Shown here: positions 17,175-27,500 of the stretch, one piece after another
How positions within the stretch are numbered: position 1 is the stretch's first letter
Layout: every line of letters begins with the position of its first letter
Origin: RGIG4608 sp045637205
Lineage (GTDB): Bacteria > Bacillota > Clostridia > Oscillospirales > CAG-272
Length of the DNA: 64,000 nucleotides
NCBI GenBank assembly: GCA_045637205.1
Contig: JAZTYY010000082.1
Span: forward strand, 1 to 64,000
Reading direction: 5' to 3'
Made by a program: the position numbers and the translations under genes
The notes under the pieces: model-generated
What the model was told of the DNA's origin: nothing
The model's database searches: none
What the model saw: only the letters and a program-made list of their open reading frames with translations

Positions 17175-18074
17175 ATGGCTTTTTCAGAGGACATAAAAAG
17201 AGAATTTATAGAGGAAATTCCTCACAAAACCTGTTGTCGACGCGCGCTTGCATACGGCTTGCTTTTTGATTCCTTTATTGACGGTGATACAGTTTATATT
17301 GATACGTCTACAAACGAATATGCGGATTTTTATAAGCGCGTTTTTGAACGTCAGTTTTCAAAGGAAGTCACAATTTCACCTGTCAAAAAGGCAGGCAGGG
17401 ACTATTATCGCGTGTCATTTTGCTTTCCCTCGATGGCAAAAAAGGTTGCTGTCTTAGATAAGAGTGGTGCCGGAATTAAAGATTATATGGAATTCAAATG
17501 CAATTTTTGTAGAATGAATTTTGTTCGTGGAATCTTCATTTCGCGCGCAACAATCACCTTTTCAGCAGGCAGTAACCATCTTGAATTTCGCATTCAGCAT
17601 GCTGAAAGAGCAAAGATTTTGACTGAATTTCTTACGGCTTGTAAGATTGGGCCTAAAATTGTTGCAAGACGAAATGCATACGGAATTTATTATAAAAAGG
17701 CTGATAGAATTGAGGATGTACTCAACTTGATGCAGGCAAATAATGCCTTTTTTGAGGTAATGAATAGACGAATCGAACGCGATATTATCGTTCAAGAAAA
17801 TAGAGCCGTTAACTGTGAATCAGTTAATATTGCTAAGTCGGTTGCAACAGCTCAAAAGCAGCTTCGCGCCATAGAAATTATTCAAAATGCAGGGTTGCTT
17901 GAAAAGATAGGACATGAGCTTACAGAAAGCGCAAAGCTGCGCCTTGAAAATCACTCAGCATCTCTTTCCGAGCTTGCCTCAATGCACGAGCCACCTATTA
18001 CAAAATCAACCTTAAATAACCGCTTTGCAAAAATTATGCAAATGGCTGAGAATATTGCAAGTAGAAAAAAATAG
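17175..18074 (+). CDS. whiA: Sporulation/cell-division regulator WhiA
   Basis: Conserved Gram-positive DNA-binding protein with a degenerate LAGLIDADG-type N-terminal domain (about 1-190) and a C-terminal helix-turn-helix region (about 205-299). Recognisable blocks are CCRRALAYGLLF, the central FVRGIFISRATITF, NRAVNCESVNIAKSVATAQKQ and the C-terminal LRLENHSASLSELASMHEPPITKSTLNNR. It follows murB almost directly. In many Firmicutes rapZ and yvcK lie between murB and whiA; both are absent here. dnaE follows after a repeat. Confidence 0.95.
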   Translation: MAFSEDIKREFIEEIPHKTCCRRALAYGLLFDSFIDGDTVYIDTSTNEYADFYKRVFERQFSKEVTISPVKKAGRDYYRVSFCFPSMAKKVAVLDKSGAGIKDYMEFKCNFCRMNFVRGIFISRATITFSAGSNHLEFRIQHAERAKILTEFLTACKIGPKIVARRNAYGIYYKKADRIEDVLNLMQANNAFFEVMNRRIERDIIVQENRAVNCESVNIAKSVATAQKQLRAIEIIQNAGLLEKIGHELTESAKLRLENHSASLSELASMHEPPITKSTLNNRFAKIMQMAENIASRKK

Positions 18075-18119
18075 CTTACTGTGCTTGCGCATCACAATCT
18101 GCGCGAAATTTATATATTA

Positions 18120-18178
18120 ATTTGTTTAAAGATTTTCTAGGCGTGGGGTGGTTTTTCAAAAAAGCCCCACATAAACTA
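18120..18178. repeat. Dispersed hairpin repeat, copy 1
   Basis: This 59-bp block reads GTTTAAAGATTTTC then a hairpin GTGGGG...CCCCAC with T5/A5 inside the arms. A near-identical block lies at 62165-62224 with only a few differences, beside unrelated genes. It may also serve as the whiA terminator or a partial barrier before dnaE. Confidence 0.7.
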
Positions 18179-18197
18179 ACTATGAAAGGAGAACACC

Positions 18198-21100
18198 ATG
18201 TCTGATTTTGTACATTTGCATTTACATAGTGAATATAGCTTGCTTGACGGTGCATGTAGAATAAAGGAAATACCGAAAAGAGCTAAAGAATGCGGACACG
18301 ATGCGGTAGCACTTACCGACCACGGTGTTCTTTTTGGCGCGCCTGCCTTTCTTTCCGCTTGCAAAAAAGAGGGAATTAAGGGCATTGTTGGATGTGAGGT
18401 TTACGTTGCACCAAAGTCGCGCTTTGATAAGAGTAGCGGAAATGCGCACCCATATCATCTTGTTTTGCTTTGCAAAAATGAAGTGGGTTACAAAAACCTT
18501 TTGCAAATGGTTTCATTATCCTATACCGAGGGCTTTTATTCAAAGCCGAGGGTGGATATGGAGCTGCTCAAGAGATTTAGTGAGGGTCTTATTGCGCTTT
18601 CGGCCTGCCTTGCAGGTAGAATTTCAAGAAGCCTCACCGCAGGGGATTTCGATATGGCAAAGCAAGCGGCGCTTGAATATGCTGAAATCTTTGGTAAGGA
18701 CAATTTCTATATTGAAATCCAAAACCACGGATTTGAAGAGCAAAAGCAAATCTTACCCGACCTTGTGCAGCTTGCCAAGGAGTGTGATTTGCCACTTGTT
18801 GCGACAAACGACTGTCACTATCTCCGTCGCAGAGACGCCGATACACAGGCAATTTTGATGTGCATTCAGATGAATAAGGTCATCACTGACGGACGTCCCA
18901 TTGGCTTTGAAACTGACGAATTTTATTACAAAAATACTGATGAAATGAAGCTCCTTTTCTCTAAATACGAGGGGGCTATTGAAAACACGGTTAAGATTGC
19001 CGAAAGATGTAATCTTGAGCTTGAAAATAAAGGATTTATCCTTCCCAAATACCCCGTGCCAAACGGTAAGGGGGCAGGGGAATATTTGCGTTCCCTTGTA
19101 CTTTTGGGACTTGAAAAACGCGAGAAAAACGGCACAATTTTCTATAAAAATCACAGTAAAGATGAGTATCTTGAAAGAATTGATTACGAGCTTTCAGTTA
19201 TAGATTCAATGGGCTATAGCGACTATTTCCTCATTGTTTGGGATTACGTTAACTTTGCCCGTTCAAAGCAAATTCCCGTGGGGCCCGGAAGAGGCTCTGG
19301 AGCAGGAAGCCTTGTGGCGTATTTGCTCTATATTACCGACATCGACCCAATTGCTTTTGACCTTTTGTTTGAAAGATTCCTCAATCCCGAGCGCGTGTCC
19401 ATGCCCGATATTGATATGGACTTTTGCTATAATAGACGCGACGAGATTATTGAATACGTTAAAGAAAAATACGGTAGTGACCATGTTTCACAAATTGCGA
19501 CCTTCGGAACACTTGCAGCCAAGGCTGCAATACGCGATACGGGACGTGCTATGGGTATGAGCTATGCCGAGGTTGACGCGGTGGCAACAAAGATACCGCG
19601 TGTGCTTGGAATTACGCTTGAAGATGCTTTGCTAGATCCCGATTTTAAAGCAAAGTATGACGAGAGTGATCAAAATAAGAAGCTTATAGACACTGCAATG
19701 GCACTGGAGGGAATGCCACGAAACGTTAGTATTCACGCAGCGGGAATTGTCATTACCGATAAGCCACTTTATAACTATGTGCCACTTGCTTTAAGCAACG
19801 GAATGACAATAACTCAATACGATATGGATGCCGTTGCAGACCTTGGACTTCTAAAGTTCGATTTTTTGGCACTTCGTTATTTGACTATTGTCAATGATGC
19901 GGTTTTGCAAATAAAAGAGAACAATCCCGATTTTGATATTGAAAAAATTCCACTTGACGATAAGGATACCTATGACCTTATCGGTACGGGTATGACTGAG
20001 GGTATTTTCCAGCTTGAAAGCGCAGGCATGCGTCAATTCTTGTCTGAACTTAAGCCCAAAAATCTTGAGGATATTATTATTGCAATATCTCTTTATAGAC
20101 CAGGGCCCATGGATTCAATTCCTCACTATATTGAGTGTCGTGAAAATCCCGAAAAGATTGAATATCCATTGCCAATGCTTGAGGACGTATTGAAATCCAC
20201 CTCGGGTGTTGTGGTATATCAAGAGCAGGTAATGAGCATTTTCCGTATGGTTGCAGGTTACACCTTTGGACATGCCGATATTGTCCGTCGTGCTATGTCT
20301 AAAAAGAAACACGATGTGCTTGAAGCCGAAAGGGGAGCATTCATTGATGGTGCAATTTCTCGCGGAGTGGACGGCAAAAGGGCTGAGAAGCTCTTTAACG
20401 ATATGATTAGCTTTGCAAACTATGCCTTTAACAAGAGCCACGCAGCAGCTTACTCAATAATTTCATATCGCACGGCATATCTTAAAACTCACTATCCAAA
20501 GGAATATTTTGCAGCACTTTTAACTAGTGTGCTTGGCAATATGCCAAAGATTGCTGAATATATTTCCGATTGCTCAAAGCTCGGCATTGGTGTTTTGCCA
20601 CCTGACATAAATAAGAGTGAAATGTATTTCCACGTTAGTGAAAATAATATTCGTTTTGGCCTTTTGGCAATAAAGAACGTTGGTCAAAGCTTTGTTGCAA
20701 ATGCAATTAAGGAAAGAAAGAGAAGACCCTTCTCCTCATTTGACGATTTTATCGATAGAATGAGTGATTACGATATGAATAAGCGCCAGGTTGAGTCTCT
20801 TATTAAGAGTGGTGCGATGGATAGACTTGGAAAGCACCGCAGTCAGCTTATGGCAAGCTTTGAGGCTATAATTGACGGCGCGACAAGTAAGCGTGGCAAT
20901 AATATTGCAGGTCAGCTCGACTTTTTCTCAATGGCTGAGGGGCTTGACACAGGGCTTTCATTTAAATATCCCGATTTGCCTGAAATTCCACTTGCGATTC
21001 GACTTGCGCAGGAGAAGGAGGCAACCGGACTTTACTTCTCAGGGCACCCACTTGATTCCTATCGCGAGCATATTGATGACGTCCCACACGAAGAAATAGT

Positions 21101-21692
21101 TGCTCTGGGTGAAAATGAGGAGTCAGGAGAACGCAAATTTATAAATATTGTGGGTATGGTGAACTCGGTTACCACCAAAATGACGCGAAACGGTGACAAA
21201 ATGGCATTTTTCACACTTGGTGACCGTTACGGTGAAATTGAGTGCATCGCGTTTGCGCGCACCTATACTCAAGTGGCAAGATTTATAAATGAGGATGCAG
21301 CACTTATCGTAAACGGAACGTTGCAATTTAGAGAGGATGAGGACGTTAAATTCATCGTTTCAAGTGTAAAGCCACTTCAAAGAAATGGTGAATACGTTAA
21401 AAGTGATGAAAATAAGGCGATGCAGCCTCAAAAGCATGAGGAAAAGAAGCACGTTTTTGGTGGCGTGCAGCAAAGGGCTAAAAAGCTCTATTTGAGAGTG
21501 CCGAGCCTTATCTGTGATGAGTTTGTCAAGGCCAAAAATATCGTTGAGATTTTTGAGGGTGAAACTGAGGTTATCTTCTTTGATAGCTCAGTTAAGCAGT
21601 ATCACCCATCAGGTCTTGGCTTTGATATGACTGAATATACAATTAAAGAACTCAAAACCCTTCTCGGTGACGATAACGTGGTGGCAAAATAA
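18198..21692 (+). CDS. dnaE: DNA polymerase III alpha subunit (DnaE)
   Basis: Replicative DNA polymerase of family C, DnaE type without an internal exonuclease. Domains in order: PHP domain starting FVHLHLHSEYSLLDGACRI (about 1-270), polymerase palm with the catalytic aspartates in PDIDMDFCYNRRDEI around residue 403 and GPGRGSGAGSLVAYLL just before it, fingers and thumb to about 830, tandem helix-hairpin-helix region (RQVESLIKSGAMD), and an OB-fold (FINIVGMVNSV, about 975-1060). The C-terminus is poorly conserved. The 1164-aa length is normal for DnaE1. GAAAGGAG precedes the start, and a strong terminator follows. Confidence 0.96.
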   Translation: MSDFVHLHLHSEYSLLDGACRIKEIPKRAKECGHDAVALTDHGVLFGAPAFLSACKKEGIKGIVGCEVYVAPKSRFDKSSGNAHPYHLVLLCKNEVGYKNLLQMVSLSYTEGFYSKPRVDMELLKRFSEGLIALSACLAGRISRSLTAGDFDMAKQAALEYAEIFGKDNFYIEIQNHGFEEQKQILPDLVQLAKECDLPLVATNDCHYLRRRDADTQAILMCIQMNKVITDGRPIGFETDEFYYKNTDEMKLLFSKYEGAIENTVKIAERCNLELENKGFILPKYPVPNGKGAGEYLRSLVLLGLEKREKNGTIFYKNHSKDEYLERIDYELSVIDSMGYSDYFLIVWDYVNFARSKQIPVGPGRGSGAGSLVAYLLYITDIDPIAFDLLFERFLNPERVSMPDIDMDFCYNRRDEIIEYVKEKYGSDHVSQIATFGTLAAKAAIRDTGRAMGMSYAEVDAVATKIPRVLGITLEDALLDPDFKAKYDESDQNKKLIDTAMALEGMPRNVSIHAAGIVITDKPLYNYVPLALSNGMTITQYDMDAVADLGLLKFDFLALRYLTIVNDAVLQIKENNPDFDIEKIPLDDKDTYDLIGTGMTEGIFQLESAGMRQFLSELKPKNLEDIIIAISLYRPGPMDSIPHYIECRENPEKIEYPLPMLEDVLKSTSGVVVYQEQVMSIFRMVAGYTFGHADIVRRAMSKKKHDVLEAERGAFIDGAISRGVDGKRAEKLFNDMISFANYAFNKSHAAAYSIISYRTAYLKTHYPKEYFAALLTSVLGNMPKIAEYISDCSKLGIGVLPPDINKSEMYFHVSENNIRFGLLAIKNVGQSFVANAIKERKRRPFSSFDDFIDRMSDYDMNKRQVESLIKSGAMDRLGKHRSQLMASFEAIIDGATSKRGNNIAGQLDFFSMAEGLDTGLSFKYPDLPEIPLAIRLAQEKEATGLYFSGHPLDSYREHIDDVPHEEIVALGENEESGERKFINIVGMVNSVTTKMTRNGDKMAFFTLGDRYGEIECIAFARTYTQVARFINEDAALIVNGTLQFREDEDVKFIVSSVKPLQRNGEYVKSDENKAMQPQKHEEKKHVFGGVQQRAKKLYLRVPSLICDEFVKAKNIVEIFEGETEVIFFDSSVKQYHPSGLGFDMTEYTIKELKTLLGDDNVVAK

Positions 21693-21720
21693 AAAGGAGA
21701 GCTCTGCTCTCCTTTTTTGT
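21691..21720. terminator. Bidirectional terminator after dnaE
   Basis: AAAAAGGAGAGC and GCTCTCCTTTTTT form a 12-bp stem with a three-base loop. It separates dnaE from the convergent glycosyltransferase gene. Confidence 0.9.
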
Positions 21721-21725
21721 TGCAT

Positions 21726-22841
21726 TTATCGGTTTGGTTTCTTCATCTCTTTTAAATAAAACCTCGTCATTTTTTGACACATAATTTTTGAGTTTAGTTC
21801 TTTTTTATATCTCTTTATCGCACCTTGGGAGCACTTTTGGTACAAATCCTCGTCTTTATAGAGTCTGATTATCGCATTTGCAAGGGCTTTTGCATTTCTT
21901 TGTGGAAAGAGAAGGCCGTTTTCTTCGTTTTTTACCATATAGGGATTGCCACCGATATTGCTGGCAACAGTTGGAATACCAAGGCTCATTCCCTCGGACA
22001 GTGAAAGGGAAGCCGTCTCACTTTCATATGAGCAATTAACGTTGACGTCGGTTATATTAAAAATTGGCGCAACGTCATCGGCAAAGCCAAGAAATTTAAC
22101 CGTATTATCAATCTTTAACTCGGTGGCATATTTTTTTAGATTTTGCTCAAAGCTGCCCGTCCCGACTATGAAAAAGCGCATATTTGGACATTGTTTTTTG
22201 CATATTTTTGCCGCCTCAATCAAGGTTTTGTGCCCTTTTATTTCTTCAAGCCTTGCAAAGTAGGAAATAACGAAATTCTCTTTATTTAAGCCGTATTTTT
22301 CTCGCAAATATGCCTTTTCGTCATCATTTATATAACGCAAAGGGGCACAACCGTTTATGATAGTTGTTATTCTTTTTTCGTCACATCCAAGCTCTATTAA
22401 GTGCCGTTTTGTGTATGGTGAAACTGCGATAATTGAGGTTGAAAGCACGTTATTTATCACTCTAAAAGACCATTTTGAAAATGAATTTTTCATATATTTT
22501 GGCACTTTTGGGGCACAATGACGAGTGAAAACGCGACAGGTAATATTTAAAATTTTGGCGGCAATTCTTGAAGAAAGTGAGCCGTGCGAATGTACTGTGT
22601 CGGGGCGCACTTTTTTGATGATTTTATAGGCTTCAAAGACGCCCTTTAGTGAAAAGGATTTATCAGCGCAACTGTTTAATTCAATTGTTTTGCAGGGGAG
22701 CTTTTTTGCTAACGCGCTACCACTTGGAAGGGCAACGGTCACGTCAAATTTCTCGTTATCAAGCCCACGTATTTGTTCAAGCAGCAATTTACCTGCACCA
22801 CCTATATTTGTGTCGGTTATAAAATGAAGTATTTTTATCAT
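21726..22841 (-). CDS. GT4-family glycosyltransferase
   Basis: Retaining GT-B glycosyltransferase with the N-terminal acceptor domain (GGAGKLLLEQIRGL, residues 13-26) and the C-terminal donor domain bearing the E-x7-E pattern in ESETASLSLSEGMSLGIPTVASNIGG. It probably transfers a sugar from a nucleotide-sugar to a lipid or polysaccharide at the inner face of the membrane. No other sugar-polymer genes are close, so the product is unknown. I start at 22841, where AGGA lies six bases upstream; an upstream ATG would add 19 residues without a good ribosome site. It is divergent from the regulator gene to the right. Confidence 0.9.
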   Translation of the reverse strand: MIKILHFITDTNIGGAGKLLLEQIRGLDNEKFDVTVALPSGSALAKKLPCKTIELNSCADKSFSLKGVFEAYKIIKKVRPDTVHSHGSLSSRIAAKILNITCRVFTRHCAPKVPKYMKNSFSKWSFRVINNVLSTSIIAVSPYTKRHLIELGCDEKRITTIINGCAPLRYINDDEKAYLREKYGLNKENFVISYFARLEEIKGHKTLIEAAKICKKQCPNMRFFIVGTGSFEQNLKKYATELKIDNTVKFLGFADDVAPIFNITDVNVNCSYESETASLSLSEGMSLGIPTVASNIGGNPYMVKNEENGLLFPQRNAKALANAIIRLYKDEDLYQKCSQGAIKRYKKELNSKIMCQKMTRFYLKEMKKPNR

Positions 22842-22937
22842 AATTATTCCTGCCTTAAGCTTTGTGTAAGTATGTATTAAGACCTGCCAGCATTTCATGA
22901 GCTATCAAAATATTATGTGCAAACTTTTAAAAAAATA

Positions 22938-22966
22938 TTGCAATTGTGTGAAAAATGTGTTATCAT
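22938..22966 (+). promoter_or_regulatory. Promoter of the dual-HTH regulator
   Basis: TTGCAA at 22938-22943 and TATCAT at 22961-22966 are separated by 17 bases. Transcription would start near 22973, just before the first of two palindromes. Confidence 0.6.
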
Positions 22967-22977
22967 AAAACAAGAAA

Positions 22978-23026
22978 GTTCGTTTATACGAACAAAATCA
23001 ATTGTATATAGTTCGCAATTGCGAAC
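22978..23026. promoter_or_regulatory. Paired palindromic operator candidates
   Basis: Two 16-bp palindromes share the same arms. GTTCGTTTATACGAAC lies at 22978-22993 and GTTCGCAATTGCGAAC at 23011-23026; their centres are 33 bp apart, close to three helical turns. They lie immediately downstream of the predicted transcription start and upstream of the regulator gene, as expected for autoregulation. The arms are oriented opposite to the usual CGAAC-N4-GTTCG SOS box, so LexA is unlikely. Confidence 0.6.
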
Positions 23027-23075
23027 CAAATGCAGGGCTGAAAACTCGATTTTTTACGATATTTTGGAGGTGTAT

Positions 23076-24299
23076 ATGAATTATATTTCCGTAAAAGAGG
23101 CGTCGGCTAAATGGGGAGTAACTCCAAGACGCGTGCAAATATTGTGTAGCAAAAATGAAATTAAGGGAGCAAGTAGATTTGGCAAGAGCTGGATGATTCC
23201 TGAGTCAGCAGTTCTTCCAAGCTCGGCAAAAAAGGGTGAGGAGCCACATTTACCAATGCCGCGAAAGAGTCCATTTTTAGATATGACCGACCTTTATAAT
23301 AGGGTTGGTGGAGCTGATGATTGTGCTGAAATGCTTATAAATAACCCTGAGGCTTATGCACTTTTCAAGGCGCAAATTGCTTATAGAAGGGGAGAGATTG
23401 CGCAGGTTTATAAGTACGCGCGTTATTTTCTTGACTCACATTCGGGCTTTTATGCAATACTTGGCGCAGGCATGCTTTTGGCATCAGTTGCCATTTGGAG
23501 TGGGGATAAAAATATTTGGTATGAGGCAAAGAAGCACATTTGTGAAGCGCCCTGCAAGACTGAGCAGGAGAGGGATATTATTTCACTTACACTTGCAGTA
23601 ATTGACAGCTCAATTTATGATAACAAAGACTATCCCGAGTGGTTTACAGTAGGTAATTTTGAAAAATTACCACCCGAATCCCACCCCGTAGCAAAGGTTT
23701 TTTACGTTAAACAAATGTCCATTTCAGCATTTGAGGTTGCTTTGCGAGAAAACAAGAGTCCCGATATGCAGGGACTTACTATGATGAGGATGATGCCAAG
23801 GGTTATTGAGCCCCTTATAAGCCAAGCGGTGGTTGATAAAACGGTAATTCCGGAGATATATCTTCGATTAAGCTGTGCAGTTTCATACCACAACACAGGT
23901 GATGATGAGCGAGCAATTCATCATATAGACAGGGCAATTGCACTTGCTTTACCCGATAAGCTGTACGGCATTCTTACGGAGTACGTTCGTCATTTCGGTG
24001 GCTTGCTTGAGGAGAGAATTGAAATTGTGGATCAAGATGCTGCCGAAAGAATTAAAGAGATGAGCTCAGTATACACTAAGAATTGGGCAAAGCTTGCATC
24101 TCAAATCAGAAACAAGCCCATTGCAACAAACTTGACTCCCAAGGAGCACAAAATTGCAAAGCTTTCGGCATTCGGCTTCTCAACGAAGGATATTGCATCG
24201 CTTCTTTTGGTGTCAGAATCAACCGTTAAGCAAACCATTGCTCGAATCATAAATAAGACGGGAATTCAAGATAAGGACGAAATTTATACTATACTTTAA
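23076..24299 (+). CDS. Transcription regulator with N-terminal excisionase-type and C-terminal LuxR-type HTH
   Basis: The 407-aa protein has two DNA-binding segments. Residues 1-50 (SVKEASAKWGVTPRRVQILC and SWMIPESAV) match the excisionase/MerR-like helix-turn-helix with wing. Residues about 340-405 (LTPKEHKIAKLSAFGFSTKDIA, VSESTVKQTIARIINKTG) are a LuxR/GerE-type HTH. The middle is helical and TPR-like. GGAGG lies five bases before the chosen ATG; an open frame extends upstream through the palindromes but lacks a ribosome site. Two matching palindromes upstream suggest autoregulation. The next gene downstream encodes a large secreted protein and is a plausible target. Confidence 0.85.
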   Translation: MNYISVKEASAKWGVTPRRVQILCSKNEIKGASRFGKSWMIPESAVLPSSAKKGEEPHLPMPRKSPFLDMTDLYNRVGGADDCAEMLINNPEAYALFKAQIAYRRGEIAQVYKYARYFLDSHSGFYAILGAGMLLASVAIWSGDKNIWYEAKKHICEAPCKTEQERDIISLTLAVIDSSIYDNKDYPEWFTVGNFEKLPPESHPVAKVFYVKQMSISAFEVALRENKSPDMQGLTMMRMMPRVIEPLISQAVVDKTVIPEIYLRLSCAVSYHNTGDDERAIHHIDRAIALALPDKLYGILTEYVRHFGGLLEERIEIVDQDAAERIKEMSSVYTKNWAKLASQIRNKPIATNLTPKEHKIAKLSAFGFSTKDIASLLLVSESTVKQTIARIINKTGIQDKDEIYTIL

Positions 24300-24375
24300 T
24301 TGTCCGAAAACGACCATAAAAAGACAAAAAAATATGTCTAAAAAAGACCTTTTTGGATGTGTACAAGAAAAAAAT

Positions 24376-24426
24376 AATCTGCTATACTTTTCTTATCGAA
24401 GAAAGCTATGGCAGATTTTTTATTTG
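24376..24426 (+). terminator. Hairpin with T-run between regulator and secreted-protein gene
   Basis: AATCTGC at 24376-24382 pairs with GCAGATT at 24411-24417, and the stem continues imperfectly through CTTTTCTT and AAGAAAG to an ATCG loop. A run of six or more T follows. It may terminate the regulator transcript. A TGTACA/TATACT pair with 17-base spacing overlaps its 5' side, so a promoter within the same block is also possible. Confidence 0.6.
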
Positions 24427-24530
24427 TAAAGGGGAGCCTCCTTGAAGAATTAATGGTATTTGTTATTGAAATATGACGCCTTAGTCTTTTAGTTAAATTA
24501 GTAAAAACATGCAAAAAGGAGAAACAAATT

Positions 24531-27500
24531 ATGAAAACAAACAAAATGAGGATTGTGAGCTTTATACTTACTTTCGTATTGCTCATAAACGTGCTTGGCA
24601 TTGTGCCATTTACAGTTGGTGCAACTGAAATAGAGCACAGCCACGAATCCGCGCTTGAAGATAGGGAATACTTGACTCTTCCCGAATTTGAGTTTCCAAG
24701 TGAAACTTATTTGGATTTTTCGGATTTTGATATTCCAACTGATGAAATTCAAGCGCTTTTCCCCGAAACGATAGAAATTAAATACGAAAACGGTATTTAT
24801 TACGTTGAGGACATTGGAGCAGAGAGCGTTTATTTGATTTCAACATATGATTATCATACTAATACCAACGCTACGTATGATAACGGTTATTGGATGTTTG
24901 AGGTTTCAGAGGAACAAGCAACAGAGACAATTCACGCGTATTTTTCGGGTGTGGACGGTTGGGACATCACATACTATGATGGCGAAAGAAGCTCGTATAT
25001 CGAAATTGAATCTGATGACGGAGACCAAATGCTTAGTCTTCAATTTGAGGTCGACGGAAGTATATACTGTAATATTTCATACGTGCTCCCCGGTAATGTA
25101 CTAGTCAATAGCCATTATTTTAATGGTGAAGCTTATGATCACAGTCTTACCACTTGGTTAAACGGTGAGAACTTTCAAATGAATTATAACATTGATGGAA
25201 GTGCGAAATATTTTGAATATTACTGTACTGAAAGTGGCTATTTGTATCTTTTAGAACAGGGTTGGTCATCAAGCTACGCGGAATACGTGCCTTGTGATCC
25301 TCCTGAGGGGCGTGAGGATTGGACTCTTGATAGATTAGTTGATATTATTCCTCACGATATTGAGGGAAACTATGTTGTCCCCGTTATTGAAAGCATGTCG
25401 GTTGTAGTGGACGGAGTTGAATACCAAGAGGGAATTGTTCCAATCTATAGGGATAGTATAGTTGAAGTAAAGGTTTACGGAAATAATTTACATAGAGCCT
25501 CCCATAGATATGGAGTGCAATTATCCTATATTGCATTTGATATGGACTATGCAACGACTTGGTATATAAATGAGTCCGCTGATATTGCAACAAAGTTGAT
25601 TGATCCTAGCTACTATTCATATTTTTATGAATGGTCCACGGTTGAATATTTTGAAGATGGTAATTCAACTGACACGAATCTCTTTCTTAGTTTTCTTAAT
25701 TGCAGAGAACACGATAGAAGTGGTGAGCAGACCTGTAACGGATATTATTGCTCATACTGTGAAGAATACTTCGGTGAGTCAAATGACAATCACAACTTAG
25801 ATACGAAGCAAACCTGTTTAGGTTATTGGTGCAAGGATTGTCTTACATGGCAGGGAGAGGCTGCAAATGAGCATACAGGACTTAGTGATAAGCCAAGCTG
25901 TTGTGGATACTATTGCTCTGATTGTAATACGTTTATAGGCGACGAAATAGGCGACCACGTAGATGAAAATAATGACACAAAAATCAATGTATGTGATTAT
26001 TGTGAGGAATACATTGGCTCAGAATCCATTATTTTAGGTGAAAATATCGTTTCTGGTGTTGAATCTTCATGGGTATATATGAGCTTCGTTGCAACGGAAA
26101 GTGAAGTATATACTATTTATTCCACAGGTGACAACGATCCTGCAATTGAAATATATGATGAAAATATGACTACTTTAAAGTCAAATGATGATATTTCTGA
26201 TACTGAATATAATTTCTTAGTTAATTGTTATTTTGAGGAAGGCAAAACCTATTATTTGGCATTTTATGCTTTCGGTCACGATTTTGATATTAACATAACT
26301 GTTGCAAGACATACTCACGAGGGCACGGAGACTGACTGCCGTGGCACCTATTGTATACATTGTGAATATTATTTTGGAGATCCTGATACAAGCATTCATC
26401 ATGATGGCAACGACAGCAATATAAATCTTTGTGATTACTGTAACACATATCTTTTGGATTCTGACATAGATATTGGTGTCACTGAAATTTCCGCAAACAG
26501 TCACTCTCTTATTTTCTATCGTATAATTCCCGAGGAAAGTGGTACTTATACAATTTACTCAACCTCTAATTCCGACCCCTTACTTTATTTGTATAATGAC
26601 GTTCTTCTTGAAATGGAATATTCGGATGACGTGAATGACTATGATTTCTATATGACTTGTGAACTTGAAGCAGGAAAAACCTATTATTTGTGTTTCTACG
26701 ATTATGATGCTCCTGCTTCGTATACGGTAACTATAGAATTTCACAAGCACGAATTTGACCTTTTTACATGTTTGGGGTATGTATGTGGATGTGGCTATGT
26801 TGATGAGGAACCAAATGATAATCACAAATTAATCGGTGAGATTACTTGTATTGGATATGAGTGTGAGTATTGTGGAGAATTCTTTGGTGAAGTTGATCCC
26901 GATGCACACATTTGGTATTACGGCTATTGCTCTTACCACGTGGACGTAGAATTTCCCGAGGACGTTGCTTGTGAGCACTCCTGGTATGAGGGAGATTGTA
27001 TTATTTGTGGTGAAGAGCACGATTGTGCTTCGGAAGATTTTGATGAATACGGCTTTTGCGTAATTTGTAACGAAGACGCAGGATTTATAGTTACAACAAA
27101 TGGTGTAAGCCGATATTACAAGGGCTTTACAGCTGCACTTGCAGCAGCCGTTGACGGCAGTGTTCTTACCTTGCTTGAAAATCGCATAACTTCAAGTGTT
27201 TATGATATTCATAAGGATATAGTTTTTGATGCCAACGGATTTAGATTCCGAACACGTGACGGTGGAGCGCTTAACGTTTACGCAAACGTGATTTTTGTGG
27301 GTTCAAGCTTTGGAGTATTTGATTGTACTATTAACGTATACGAGAAATGCAATTTTATTAACGGTGAATATTCGGAAATCAATCTTTACAATGGTTTGAA
27401 ATATTCAGATGTTATTTACGCTTGCTCATACGCCAATATGTATGATTATATTAAAGACACTTTTATCAATCTTAATTCTATACAGATGGATGCAAAAGAC

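Noticed and set aside
18325..18858. 177-codon frame inside dnaE in another frame
   Set aside because: It is a shadow of the dnaE coding sequence with no ribosome site and no family match.
22978..23026. LexA (SOS) box
   Set aside because: The half-sites are in the opposite orientation to CGAAC-N4-GTTCG and the gene is not an SOS function.
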